Source: Photobacterium obscurum (lineage in GTDB: Bacteria; Pseudomonadota; Gammaproteobacteria; Enterobacterales; Vibrionaceae). From it: DNA of 64,000 bases. The translations under genes were made by a program, and so were the position numbers. How positions within the stretch are numbered: position 1 is the stretch's first letter; the number at the start of each line of letters is the position of its first letter. Shown here in pieces: positions 1-9,237 of the stretch. The notes beneath the pieces were generated by a model. It did no database searches and was not told the origin of the DNA. It saw nothing but the letters and a program-made list of their open reading frames with translations. Location of the stretch: NCBI RefSeq assembly GCF_026191635.1, contig NZ_JAKRRW010000010.1:114959-178958 (forward strand). The letters are read 5' to 3'.

Positions 1-258
1 CAAAATGTTCTTGATAACTTTGAGCAGTTTCACGCGCTTATCGCTTTGAGCCAGAGCTACTCAGGTGTTGATTTCCTAGGCGAAATGCAAGAGACACAAA
101 AACCTGCAGAGATGTCTGACGATGAATACACTGAGTACAAAGCAGTAATGCTGGACAAAGTACTTCATAACTGTGTGAAAGACATGTGTAAGCAGCTTAA
201 GAAAGCACGTCGCAACCCACCAATGAAGCGTGAATTCCAAGAGATCTTCAAGAAGTAA
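1..258 (+). CDS. C-terminal part of a conserved gammaproteobacterial protein of unknown function (possibly DUF3069)
   Basis: The reading frame is open from the first base of the window and ends at 258, so this is the last 85 residues of a gene that starts upstream. The sequence is hydrophilic and mostly helical in character, with an acidic middle (MSDDEYTEYK) and a basic end (KQLKKARRNPPMKREF). There is no membrane segment or recognisable catalytic motif. The internal TTG at 46 lies in the middle of this frame and need not be the start. It resembles what I remember of the Vibrionaceae DUF3069 family, but I hold that name loosely. A hairpin terminator follows directly. Confidence 0.6.
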   Translation, partial: QNVLDNFEQFHALIALSQSYSGVDFLGEMQETQKPAEMSDDEYTEYKAVMLDKVLHNCVKDMCKQLKKARRNPPMKREFQEIFKK

Positions 259-272
259 TCTTGCAGGTTTAT

Positions 273-299
273 AAGGGAGGTAATAGCCTCCCTTTATTT
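273..299 (+). terminator. Rho-independent terminator after the first gene
   Basis: AAGGGAGG and CCTCCCTT form a perfect 8-bp stem around TAATAG, followed by a T-rich run. It lies 15 bases after the stop codon at 258. The remaining bases up to 569 hold the promoter region of the next gene, in which I see no clear operator. Confidence 0.8.
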
Positions 300-569
300 G
301 GTTAAACGGCTCTTACTTTTCAGGGTGTTTCCACATCCGTGAAACTACTTATTCCAATCGTTTTTTTTCATGGTAAACTTACTTTTCGCCATGAATAATT
401 AAGTAATCAACGTCAATTCCTTAGTGAGAATTCAGTTTATTAGCATCTTCCATATCAGTAATGGGTCTATAGCTTCCTCTTTTAGCGAATTTCCACACTA
501 TATTGCTAATTACATGGTCTAACTTATAAAAGGAAGGGTTACGCTTTGTTTCACAAACCTGAGGTCTGA

Positions 570-1853
570 ATGTCAAGCAACGAACAGATTAAATTTCGAA
601 CTGGAGTTTACTTCATTCCTAGCCTCGGCATTATCAAATCTCCTGATTCAACGCAAAAGCTAAACCTTTCAGAGCAGAACATTCTTGCCTATCTGATCAC
701 TAATCATCACCGCCCCGTAACAAAAGACGAGCTCTTAAAGGTGGGCTGGCCAGATCGTATTGTAACAGAAGCTTCTTTATTTCAGGTTATACGAGCTCTG
801 CGCGTAAAGCTGCAGGAAAACAGTAAAGGTGATGTCATAGAGACCCTCCCCCGGGTTGGATACCAGATCATCCAATTTGAAAAACGAGAATACCAGCAAA
901 AGCTAGCTCCTTCCGGTAAGCCAAAAACGCAGCCGAACAAATCCTGGTTTTTTCTGGCATTCTTGCTACTTGTCGCAGCCGTTGGCCTGGGCAGTTATCA
1001 GTGGTTAAATCAGTATAAAAAACCAGAGCAAATCAATTACCTCACCAAGACAGAAGCACGGGGTAATAATACCCTGACAATCATTGCGACAAACAAACAG
1101 GATCTTAATGATCTCATTAGCAAACTTGATCATGCTTTCTTAGAGCACAAAAAAAACTTTAACCCATCAAAAATTCAAAATATAAAGGCTTTCGCATATA
1201 AAGGCGAAGGCCTTTATTCTCTTGCATGGTGCCGAGTTGATAATAACCAGGTCTGCCTGCCACACTCTGATTTTTCCTACGCCATTGAATATGATGATTG
1301 GGACAATTTCTCACATTTTCTCGCTTCCGAGGTAAAGTCGACACGAGAAGACCCGATCATTCAAACTGAACTAGCCCGGGAACCTACCTCACAAGTTTTT
1401 GTCAATTATGTCGACGGTTCTGGCGTGCAGTCCAAAGTTGTCCATCATTACATCTCGTACGATGACTCCGGCAATATAAACTACTCTAATATGTCTTTTA
1501 TCACTGAAAAAGATACCGAGTATCACCATGCACTATCGATAAGAGCCGCTACTTTATCCATTGTTGATAACCATTCCCCCTTCCTTGCAACAGCCGAACT
1601 AAAACCTGAGATGTTCCACTGGGCATACCAGCCAAGTGACATCATTGTTGAAGAAAAATCAACGGCACTGATGACAGAGCAGCGCATGAGGGATAATTTT
1701 AAAACCAAGCATATCGTCTATAGCTATCTCCTCTACCAGCAGCCATATCTCGATTTAGTTTTTTACCCGAATACTGGCATTTACTGGGTTCATAACAGCG
1801 TAATGACTAGCGAATTGTTTAAGAACAAACACTATACACCGCGCTCCAAGTAG
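570..1853 (+). CDS. ToxR/CadC-type membrane-anchored winged-helix transcriptional regulator
   Basis: This is a predicted one-component regulator that binds DNA in the cytoplasm and senses on the other side of the inner membrane. Residues about 10-105 form an OmpR/PhoB-type winged helix: the segment with TKDELLKVGWPDRIVTEASL and the later LPRVGYQI are typical of the CadC/ToxR group. A basic, Pro/Gln-rich linker follows, then one membrane span at about 126-146 (WFFLAFLLLVAAVGLGSYQW). About 280 residues remain as a periplasmic domain that I do not recognise. It lacks a receiver domain, so it is not a two-component regulator. It lies 108 bases upstream of cti in the same direction, which makes cti its most likely target or partner. 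The target genes are inference. Confidence 0.85.
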   Translation: MSSNEQIKFRTGVYFIPSLGIIKSPDSTQKLNLSEQNILAYLITNHHRPVTKDELLKVGWPDRIVTEASLFQVIRALRVKLQENSKGDVIETLPRVGYQIIQFEKREYQQKLAPSGKPKTQPNKSWFFLAFLLLVAAVGLGSYQWLNQYKKPEQINYLTKTEARGNNTLTIIATNKQDLNDLISKLDHAFLEHKKNFNPSKIQNIKAFAYKGEGLYSLAWCRVDNNQVCLPHSDFSYAIEYDDWDNFSHFLASEVKSTREDPIIQTELAREPTSQVFVNYVDGSGVQSKVVHHYISYDDSGNINYSNMSFITEKDTEYHHALSIRAATLSIVDNHSPFLATAELKPEMFHWAYQPSDIIVEEKSTALMTEQRMRDNFKTKHIVYSYLLYQQPYLDLVFYPNTGIYWVHNSVMTSELFKNKHYTPRSK

Positions 1854-1961
1854 TACTAAACTCAATACTCCATCAATTGAACACTATTTGATATAGGCCA
1901 TTGCTATAAATAACAAGCAACCTATACAATTAGATGATTACATATTTTACTATCTATTTTC

Positions 1962-4340
1962 ATGAACTTACCTTTTTTAAAACACAGCAGGCGTGCTGTT
2001 ATAATGCTGACCACACTTGTGTTTTCTGGGTGTGCTGTTTACGCGGGTTTCAATTATGACCAGCTATACGGCATGCCTGAGCCCAAACAGCGGATGCTTC
2101 CGGCAACAGCACCGATGGCTCAGCGCTACCTGACGGAAGTTAAGCCAATCATCGAGAATCGCTGTGTTGTCTGCCATGCCTGCTACGATGCTCCATGCCA
2201 ACTTAAGATGTCATCATCTGAAGGCATTGATCGCGGTGCAAATAAAGAAAAAGTGTACGAAGGAACTCGCCTGCTCGCGGCAAATACCACTCGAATGTTC
2301 ATTGATGCCCAATCAACGCCTGAGTGGCGTGAGAAAGGTTTCTCGCCTGTTCTCAATGAGCGCGAGCAATCGCCCGAAGCGAACACCCAAGCGGGTGTCA
2401 TGGCCCGAATGCTGCAGTTAAAACAAGCTCATCCTCTGCCAGCTCAAGCCGTATTAGATGATAGTTGGGACTTTTCTTTAGATCGGGACCAACAATGCCC
2501 GACGATTGAAGAAATGGATCGTTTTGAACAAAACTATCCCCAGTGGGGAATGCCTTATGGCCTCCCTCAAATCAGCCAGCATGAAAATGATACACTAATG
2601 GAATGGCTAGCTGCAGGCTCTCCAATGACCGGCGTTGAACCGCCATCGGCTGCCACTCTGGCTAAAGTCAATGAATGGGAAACATTTTTGAATGGTAACT
2701 CGTTGAAAGAGCAGCTTGTTAACCGTTATATCTATGAACACCTGTTTATGTCGCACCTCTATTTTTCTGACGACAAACAGCCGGTATTCTTTAATTTAGT
2801 TCGCTCTAAAACTGCACCAGGTAAGCCGGTGGAGGTCGTAGCGACTCGTCGTCCTTTTGATGATCCCGGTGTTAGCCGCGTTTATTACCGCTTGGTTCAA
2901 GTGCGAGAGACAATCGTCGACAAAACACACATGCCTTATGCGCTGAATAAAAAGAAAATGGCGCGCCTTAATGAACTGTTCCTAGAACCTGAGTATACCG
3001 TCTCTACATTACCAAGCTATGAGCCATCTTTAGCCGCAAACCCTCTGATGTCGTTCAGCCAACTACCAGTGGATGCCCGGTATCGTTTCATGATCGATAA
3101 TGCGCAAAATACCATTATGGGCTTCATCAAAGGCCCGGTTTGCCGGGGGCAGCTTGCATTAAACGTCATTAACGACCGTTTCTGGGTGTTCTTTGTCGAC
3201 CCTGATATGGCAAACACTCCAAGTGTCAGCAGCTTCTATGACTCTCAGGCAGACAACCTTCGTCTACCGGCAGAAAACGAAAGTAACACAATGCCAATTA
3301 CAAATTGGATTTCATACGCCAAACAACAGGGACGCTTCCTTCGTGCCAAGAATGAGTTACTAAACAAGACATTTGAAAATGGTGAACATCTAACGACAGA
3401 TTTGATTTGGAACGGGGATAATCACAATGATAATGCAACCCTAACCATCTTCCGCCATTTCGACAGTGCAACGGTTGCTAAAGGCCTCATCGGAGATCAG
3501 CCGAAGACGGCATGGGTACTCGATTATTCGCTGCTAGAGCGTATCCACTACTTGTTGGTAGCGGGTTTTGACGTCTATGGTAACTTTGGCCACCAGCTTG
3601 TAACTCGCATGTACATGGACTTCCTGCGGATGGAAGGTGAATCCAACTTCTTGTCTTTATTACCGACTGAAGTAAGGCGTGAAGAGCTTGCTAACTGGTA
3701 TCAGGGAGCAGATCAGCACCTAAGTAAATTCATACTTGGAGATATCAACGCATTTGATCAGCCGACAGGTGTCAAATACAGCACCGATAATCCCAAGCGT
3801 GAGCTTCTGAATATGCTACAGAGCCAATTAAGCGAAGTGAGTTCCAATCGCTATGCCCTCTCGAATGCACAGCTATCTCCAGAGAGTATTACAGCATTAA
3901 ATAAAATTGCGCGACTCAAAGGCCGACAGGCTACCCTGTTCCCTGAGCTGACGTTTATTATGGTTGAACCAACAAACCGGAGCGTGAAGCCCCAGCTTTT
4001 CACTCTGGTTAGAAATAGTGCCCATAAGAACATATCAAGCCTGTTCAATGAAGAGTCGAACCGCCTGTTTGATAAGGACGATATGACATTAGTTAAAGGC
4101 TTGCTGGGCAGTTACCCTGGAGCTTTTTGGCATATCGACGAATCTCAGCTACCAGAACTTACAGCTCAGCTTCAGCTTATCCAATCAGAACAGGACTATC
4201 GCGAATTCCTTGATAAATACGCAGTGCGCAGAACGAGCCCTGACTTCTGGTCTTTCAGCGACAGAATTAGCCAGTTGTATCGAGAAAATTACCCGATAGA
4301 GGCTGGCCTGCTAGATTATAACCGTTTGCAGAATCGTTAA
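1962..4340 (+). CDS. cti: Fatty acid cis/trans isomerase Cti
   Basis: Cti converts cis-unsaturated fatty acids of membrane phospholipids to the trans form in place, which stiffens the membrane under solvent, heat or osmotic stress. It is a periplasmic haem protein. The N-terminus is a signal sequence (hydrophobic stretch about residues 12-30, with a possible lipobox ending at SGC). The c-type haem motif CVVCH lies at residues 68-72 and runs into CYDAPCQLK, the hallmark of this family. The length of 792 residues is normal for Cti. I see no good ribosome site before the ATG at 1962. The start is kept because the signal sequence begins there. The neighbour upstream is a membrane-bound regulator. 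Transcription ends at a strong hairpin shared with bcsC. Confidence 0.93.
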   Translation: MNLPFLKHSRRAVIMLTTLVFSGCAVYAGFNYDQLYGMPEPKQRMLPATAPMAQRYLTEVKPIIENRCVVCHACYDAPCQLKMSSSEGIDRGANKEKVYEGTRLLAANTTRMFIDAQSTPEWREKGFSPVLNEREQSPEANTQAGVMARMLQLKQAHPLPAQAVLDDSWDFSLDRDQQCPTIEEMDRFEQNYPQWGMPYGLPQISQHENDTLMEWLAAGSPMTGVEPPSAATLAKVNEWETFLNGNSLKEQLVNRYIYEHLFMSHLYFSDDKQPVFFNLVRSKTAPGKPVEVVATRRPFDDPGVSRVYYRLVQVRETIVDKTHMPYALNKKKMARLNELFLEPEYTVSTLPSYEPSLAANPLMSFSQLPVDARYRFMIDNAQNTIMGFIKGPVCRGQLALNVINDRFWVFFVDPDMANTPSVSSFYDSQADNLRLPAENESNTMPITNWISYAKQQGRFLRAKNELLNKTFENGEHLTTDLIWNGDNHNDNATLTIFRHFDSATVAKGLIGDQPKTAWVLDYSLLERIHYLLVAGFDVYGNFGHQLVTRMYMDFLRMEGESNFLSLLPTEVRREELANWYQGADQHLSKFILGDINAFDQPTGVKYSTDNPKRELLNMLQSQLSEVSSNRYALSNAQLSPESITALNKIARLKGRQATLFPELTFIMVEPTNRSVKPQLFTLVRNSAHKNISSLFNEESNRLFDKDDMTLVKGLLGSYPGAFWHIDESQLPELTAQLQLIQSEQDYREFLDKYAVRRTSPDFWSFSDRISQLYRENYPIEAGLLDYNRLQNR

Positions 4341-4360
4341 CGGCGTACCTTCAATTAAAC

Positions 4361-4387
4361 AAAAAGCCTGCGAACGCAGGCTTTTTT
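4361..4387. terminator. Bidirectional terminator between cti and bcsC
   Basis: A stem of AAAAAGCCTGCG paired with CGCAGGCTTTTTT around an AA loop has an A-run on one side and a T-run on the other. It can therefore stop both the rightward cti transcript and the leftward bcs transcript. Confidence 0.9.
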
Positions 4388-4402
4388 CATTCGTATCACG
4401 AA

Positions 4403-7400
4403 TCAGTAATAATCCGCATAAAGGGTAATTGGCTCTGGCGGAAACTTTATCGGCTGCCAGCGTTGGTTGAAGGTGTATTTCGCATATAGCTGAAAATGGT
4501 TTGGCTCATAAGATTCTGACCGTTGAATATCCAACATCGCCCCTAAATACCATTTCAGTGCAATACGCTTTTCGAGTGCGAGTCGAAGCGAGTATCCGAA
4601 ACCTCCCCCAGTCTCTTCACTGCCATCAAGGCCAAACGGAGCATCCAGCCGGCTCCATGAGTTTGACACTGAAGCATTGGCCGAGTAGGCCCAGGAGTCT
4701 TGAATACGCCCGTAGTAACTTACTGGTAACGAAAGAGATAGATACGACTGAGGACTGTAATATCCGCCGTGCCCCACCGCATACTCACCCAGGTTTTTGT
4801 CATAGCTCATATAGAATGCGCTTAAACCCACATTCAGTCGGCGGTCATCTTCGGCAATAAGCTTCCAGTAACTCCCTCCCAACAAGGCTATGCGAGTATT
4901 GTTCTCTGTATTTTTTCCCGTCAGAAAATGATATTGAGCGCTCGACCAGAGCCCATAAGGCCCTCCCTGATCCCATGACATCCCCAAACTAGCTCCTGTT
5001 TTTACCACCCCGCCCCACTCCTGCTTGCTCGGTGTTGCCGAGGGTTGGACCAAGGTGATTCCAGAATATGACAACGTAGTGCTGGTTTCAGGACGACGGG
5101 ATATAGCCGCTTTGAATGAGAAACTATCTACGTCAAAACTACGCTCGACCCCGCCGACAAACTCCGAATTTAAGAAACCTAAAGGGGTGGTACCAATATC
5201 TGCTCGCCAGTTTTCGGCTTCCCAGCCGACACCAAGCGCAGTTCCTACATGACTATCATTAAACGTCTCATTGCTATCGTAGAAATCTTGCTCGCCTGAG
5301 CTGATCTGGACATAATCAACTTTGACTATTAGGTGGCCATCGTAATCAGAAAAGGGAATACGGGCTTCAAATGGCACTTGCAGATCCTGATTCGCACCAT
5401 CTCTAAAACCGTAGTCCAAACCAATCTTAATATGTCCCTCTTCCCGAGCACGTAAGGTATCGATATCAGACTTTACATTGCGGGTTAACCAGTCGTCATC
5501 AGCTTCGCGGTACAGCTTTTCCAGTGATTCGCGTTGTGATGGCGGTGTAGTTTGCAGCTCAGATTGCTTTTCTTGCCTGTCAGCGAGCAGGGCCTGATAA
5601 GCCAATGTATCGGCGACCTGCCATTGCTTCTTCTCCATCGCAATGGCCAACGAATCATGCTTATCAATAGCCGTCCCATCTTCTCGTTTTGTCAGTTGAG
5701 ACAACAATTGAGTCGCCTCCTTGCTTTCACCGGCATCATATAACACAGCGATTAACTGGGTTTGCTGAGAGTATGTCAGTAACGATTGACGTTGAATCAA
5801 ACGCTGCGTAACCAAAGAAAACGTTTTGCGGTCACCGAGAGTATGACTGGTCTGCGCCAACCTAATAGCAACCTCGTCTTGATTATCTACGGTAGCGTGA
5901 AGCAAGGTCTGAAACGTCTGGTGTGCTTGCTGAATGTTCCCAACGGCAAAGTCGGCTTTTTCACTATATAACTCGTAATCAGCTACTATTTGGTAGAACT
6001 GTACCTGTTGCTCATTGCTAAACTGTCGCTGTTTAGCCGCTTGACGCCATACCCGAAACTGCTTTTCATCATCGAGCGCCACCAGCAGTTCGCCGTATTT
6101 CAATATCAACCTCTCGCTCATAGCAGAAAGGTCAGGCTTACCAATGACTAACTTGGCTCTTTCTCGGTTGCCTAATCTCATCCAGGCCGATGCAAGCCGT
6201 AACTGCCCATCAAGGTCATCTGGACGATCATAGCCTTGTAACACGCGAGCCGCCGCCTCAGGATCCTGCTCATTGAGAGCTACGGCCCGACTCACAACAT
6301 GGTCAAACTTCAATCGCTCTAGGTTGGCGTCCATACTGCTGCTACGCTTAGCTTCGGGTACCGCACTCATAATAGCGATCGCATCTGCCAAGCGTTCTTG
6401 ATTTGACAGGAAAAGCCCATAGGCAAAGGCCATTTCAGGATCACCGTTGCCTTCAGCCCAGTCCTTCATCAGGCGGTTGGCCGAAGCAACCTTGCCCTGA
6501 CTCATTAAATGGTCTGCAATCTCTTTTCTCAACCAAGGATCGGTCGGATTGATCCGTATTAGTTCATCAATAACTCTGGTTGCCTGTGAGTTATTTCCTT
6601 GTGCCGAAAAGCCCTGAAGCTGTTGCATCAGTAACTCAACTCGCAGCGTATCAATCTCCTGCCGAACAAGAGCTTGTTGTGCTGGGGTAAATGCTTGTGC
6701 CTGCTGCAACGCTGCCTGAGGCTTGCCTTGCTGAATGTAGACGTTCAACAGTCCTCGCAATGCGGTGGTCGTCAGTGCGTCCTTCTGTAGCGCCTGCTGA
6801 TAGCGAGACTGAGCCAATAAAAATTGCTTTTGCTCTAAAGCAACATTTGCCTGCCGATAATAGCTATAAGGCTCATCCGGTAGCGTAGCCTGTGCCTTCA
6901 CATAGTATGAATTGGCATTAGGCCAGTTCCCTTTTTCAGCCAACTGATCTCCACGCTCTAGATAGCTCCAGTACTGTGCAGTATTAATTAGCGTCTGGTA
7001 CTTGCTCACGTTATCAGGATCATTGTCATATCGTTCGGCCCGTTTGAAATACTCCAGAGCCTGTTCATATTGACCACGACGCTGATAATACTTTCCCATC
7101 GCCTCAAGCAGCGCCGGATCTCTCGGCCGCGTTGTCATCGCATAACGAAGCTGCTTATAGGCTGAAGTCAAACTTTTACGGTTATCTGCATTAATCAATG
7201 CGATCCCACGGAGCTTGGCTCGATATGTCGGATCCTTGAGCCATTCTTGCTCTTGCTGCCATCGACTTTGAGCACTGCGGTTGGCCTGCTGAATATCTAA
7301 GTCCCGTGGAAAATAGCTAGCAAGTATCGCATGCTGTTGAGCCCATGCAGCGTCAACTGGCATATTGGATAGCGCCCTGAGCCAGGTACTTGCGGCCTGT

Positions 7401-8128
7401 TTTCCGACTTGCGGATCTAAAGACAATCTTTTGAGTGTTGTTAACACCCATGGATTTCCAGCCTCTTGCTTTCGAAGGTGGCTGGCAAGGCGCAGCTGCA
7501 ATACCGGTACACCCGGGTAGCGATAGTTGATCTGCTCCAGAGCATTTTTCACCTTCTCCCAATTTTTCTCATCTTCACTGAGCAAAGCAAGGTAATCTAA
7601 TTGGAGCTGATAAGTGGGCATCCCGTAAGGAAATAAAGCCTCATACTTTGCTATTGCTTCCTCAATACGTCCTAACTTCGCAAGTAGCTGAAGCTGCTGA
7701 TACTCTGCACGCCTGTCAGTGTGTATTGATAAATATGACTGCAATAACAGGACCGAGCCGTTGTTGGGGTACAAAGAGAAAAGTTGATTCATCGTATGCC
7801 TGGCATCCCGAATCCGGCCTTGTCGGGCATTAAGCCGAGCCTGTGCCATCAATCCGACCAAATCTGTTGGGGAGATAGCCTTTAACCGTTCCAGTGCAGC
7901 CGTAACAATATCGTCTCTATTCATCAATTCAGCCGTATATAGCTGAGTATGAAGCCAATCTACTGACTCCACTTCTTCCATATTGCTGACAAAACGAAAT
8001 GTAGCTGGTGATTGTTCATAGACTTGTTCTCGCTGTTTCTCTGTCAGAGCCCAGGCAGAATCTGTAATAAACAAACACGATGCAACTGCAGCCACAATTA
8101 CGCTACGAAGGACAGATGTTACGGGCAT
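4403..8128 (-). CDS. bcsC: Cellulose synthase outer membrane export protein BcsC
   Basis: BcsC guides nascent cellulose across the periplasm and outer membrane. The protein has a signal peptide (about residues 1-27, ending near SAWA), a very long periplasmic section of tetratricopeptide repeats (about 40-850, many W/Y/A/P-spaced helical pairs), and a C-terminal beta-barrel of about 340 residues that ends in an aromatic residue (LYADYY). The length of 1241 residues fits the E. coli type (about 1150). It is the last gene of the leftward bcs operon. Its start overlaps the end of bcsZ by 10 bases, implying translational coupling. Confidence 0.95.
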   Translation of the reverse strand: MPVTSVLRSVIVAAVASCLFITDSAWALTEKQREQVYEQSPATFRFVSNMEEVESVDWLHTQLYTAELMNRDDIVTAALERLKAISPTDLVGLMAQARLNARQGRIRDARHTMNQLFSLYPNNGSVLLLQSYLSIHTDRRAEYQQLQLLAKLGRIEEAIAKYEALFPYGMPTYQLQLDYLALLSEDEKNWEKVKNALEQINYRYPGVPVLQLRLASHLRKQEAGNPWVLTTLKRLSLDPQVGKQAASTWLRALSNMPVDAAWAQQHAILASYFPRDLDIQQANRSAQSRWQQEQEWLKDPTYRAKLRGIALINADNRKSLTSAYKQLRYAMTTRPRDPALLEAMGKYYQRRGQYEQALEYFKRAERYDNDPDNVSKYQTLINTAQYWSYLERGDQLAEKGNWPNANSYYVKAQATLPDEPYSYYRQANVALEQKQFLLAQSRYQQALQKDALTTTALRGLLNVYIQQGKPQAALQQAQAFTPAQQALVRQEIDTLRVELLMQQLQGFSAQGNNSQATRVIDELIRINPTDPWLRKEIADHLMSQGKVASANRLMKDWAEGNGDPEMAFAYGLFLSNQERLADAIAIMSAVPEAKRSSSMDANLERLKFDHVVSRAVALNEQDPEAAARVLQGYDRPDDLDGQLRLASAWMRLGNRERAKLVIGKPDLSAMSERLILKYGELLVALDDEKQFRVWRQAAKQRQFSNEQQVQFYQIVADYELYSEKADFAVGNIQQAHQTFQTLLHATVDNQDEVAIRLAQTSHTLGDRKTFSLVTQRLIQRQSLLTYSQQTQLIAVLYDAGESKEATQLLSQLTKREDGTAIDKHDSLAIAMEKKQWQVADTLAYQALLADRQEKQSELQTTPPSQRESLEKLYREADDDWLTRNVKSDIDTLRAREEGHIKIGLDYGFRDGANQDLQVPFEARIPFSDYDGHLIVKVDYVQISSGEQDFYDSNETFNDSHVGTALGVGWEAENWRADIGTTPLGFLNSEFVGGVERSFDVDSFSFKAAISRRPETSTTLSYSGITLVQPSATPSKQEWGGVVKTGASLGMSWDQGGPYGLWSSAQYHFLTGKNTENNTRIALLGGSYWKLIAEDDRRLNVGLSAFYMSYDKNLGEYAVGHGGYYSPQSYLSLSLPVSYYGRIQDSWAYSANASVSNSWSRLDAPFGLDGSEETGGGFGYSLRLALEKRIALKWYLGAMLDIQRSESYEPNHFQLYAKYTFNQRWQPIKFPPEPITLYADYY

Positions 8129-9237
8129 TGGGTATCCCAGGCTGTTTTCAAACTACCGTCACGTTCAAAACGGTACCGATTTTCATACCAGCCCATCCCG
8201 AACAGCGCCAGAACATTATCGTAATAGTAATTATCCCTTTGGCTACGCAGGGTACTTTCAACTGCCTGATACTGCTCCTTTGCAAACAGCTCTTCACCTG
8301 ACGAGATCAATAGCGGCAGCAGAGATGCAGAAAAACCTGCCGATCCATTGCCTTTTACTTTTCCATTGCGCGTATCGACGACCCTTGGAGGGCTGCCACG
8401 ACGGGCACTCGCCGACACCATCGGCTTCATCGCTCTTACCACTTCAGCCTTGAACGGATCATCATCGGCTAGCATCCCTGCCCAAAGGTAAGTCCGGATT
8501 GCATTATAACTTCCCGTCCCCTGAGTCTTCTTATCGCTGGCGTAGCCGGCACTTGAATAAACAACCCAATCAGGGCTATAGCCTTTCGGCATCGAATTGA
8601 TAATGAGCTGTTCGCTCCCCTTTCTCAGTGGTTGCCAATCTTGATGAGGAAAAGCCGTCAACATTTTTTCGATAAGCTGAATAGGGACATAGCTTGGGTT
8701 CAGGCGGTAACGATTATCGCTAAGAATAAAACCTTGCGGTGCGGGCAGCAGAAAACGCTGGCCCTTGTCATCAAGCAACACGGTTTCTTCACGTAGTATT
8801 CTGCTCGCCAGCAGATAACCCACGCTTTGATAGTAGAAGTTATTCCATAACCTTCCAGCCTCATACAAGGTATAGGCAATCCACAGATCAGAATCAGCCG
8901 CCGGATTTTTATCCAATACGGTAAAACGTCCATGACTATCTTTACCCCATAACCAAGCCGGTAGCCTTGCAGTCAAATCGCCGCTGGCGAGGTGATCCTG
9001 TGTCCAATTGAAAACTTGATCAAAGGTTGCTGAGTCATTGGCCAGTAGTGCAAAAAATAAAGCATAGGATTGCCCTTCCGATGTCGTGATCTGTCGTTGA
9101 TCGGAGCCATCAAGTACCCGCCCACTATCCGTGATATAGGTCGCTTTAAACGTTTCCCATAATGGCCATTCACACTGCTCGCTCCAACTCGGACCGCTAA
9201 GCATAATTCCGGCTAACACAATGATTAATTTCTTCAT
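8119..9237 (-). CDS. bcsZ: Periplasmic endoglucanase BcsZ, glycoside hydrolase family 8
   Basis: BcsZ hydrolyses beta-1,4-glucan in the periplasm and is needed for proper cellulose assembly and release. The signal peptide covers residues 1-19 (MKKLIIVLAGIMLSGPSWS). The GH8 catalytic acid is the glutamate in TSEGQSY (about residue 54), preceded by the family's DSGRVLDG segment. Further GH8 signatures are DSDLWIAY and YNAIRTYLW. The 372-residue length is standard. The start codon overlaps the bcsB stop (ATGA), so the two genes are translated in coupling. Confidence 0.95.
   Translation of the reverse strand: MKKLIIVLAGIMLSGPSWSEQCEWPLWETFKATYITDSGRVLDGSDQRQITTSEGQSYALFFALLANDSATFDQVFNWTQDHLASGDLTARLPAWLWGKDSHGRFTVLDKNPAADSDLWIAYTLYEAGRLWNNFYYQSVGYLLASRILREETVLLDDKGQRFLLPAPQGFILSDNRYRLNPSYVPIQLIEKMLTAFPHQDWQPLRKGSEQLIINSMPKGYSPDWVVYSSAGYASDKKTQGTGSYNAIRTYLWAGMLADDDPFKAEVVRAMKPMVSASARRGSPPRVVDTRNGKVKGNGSAGFSASLLPLLISSGEELFAKEQYQAVESTLRSQRDNYYYDNVLALFGMGWYENRYRFERDGSLKTAWDTQCP

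Noticed and set aside
4501..8224. Several plus-strand frames opposite bcsC
   Set aside because: They are shadows of the bcsC coding strand, with no ribosome sites or conserved motifs.
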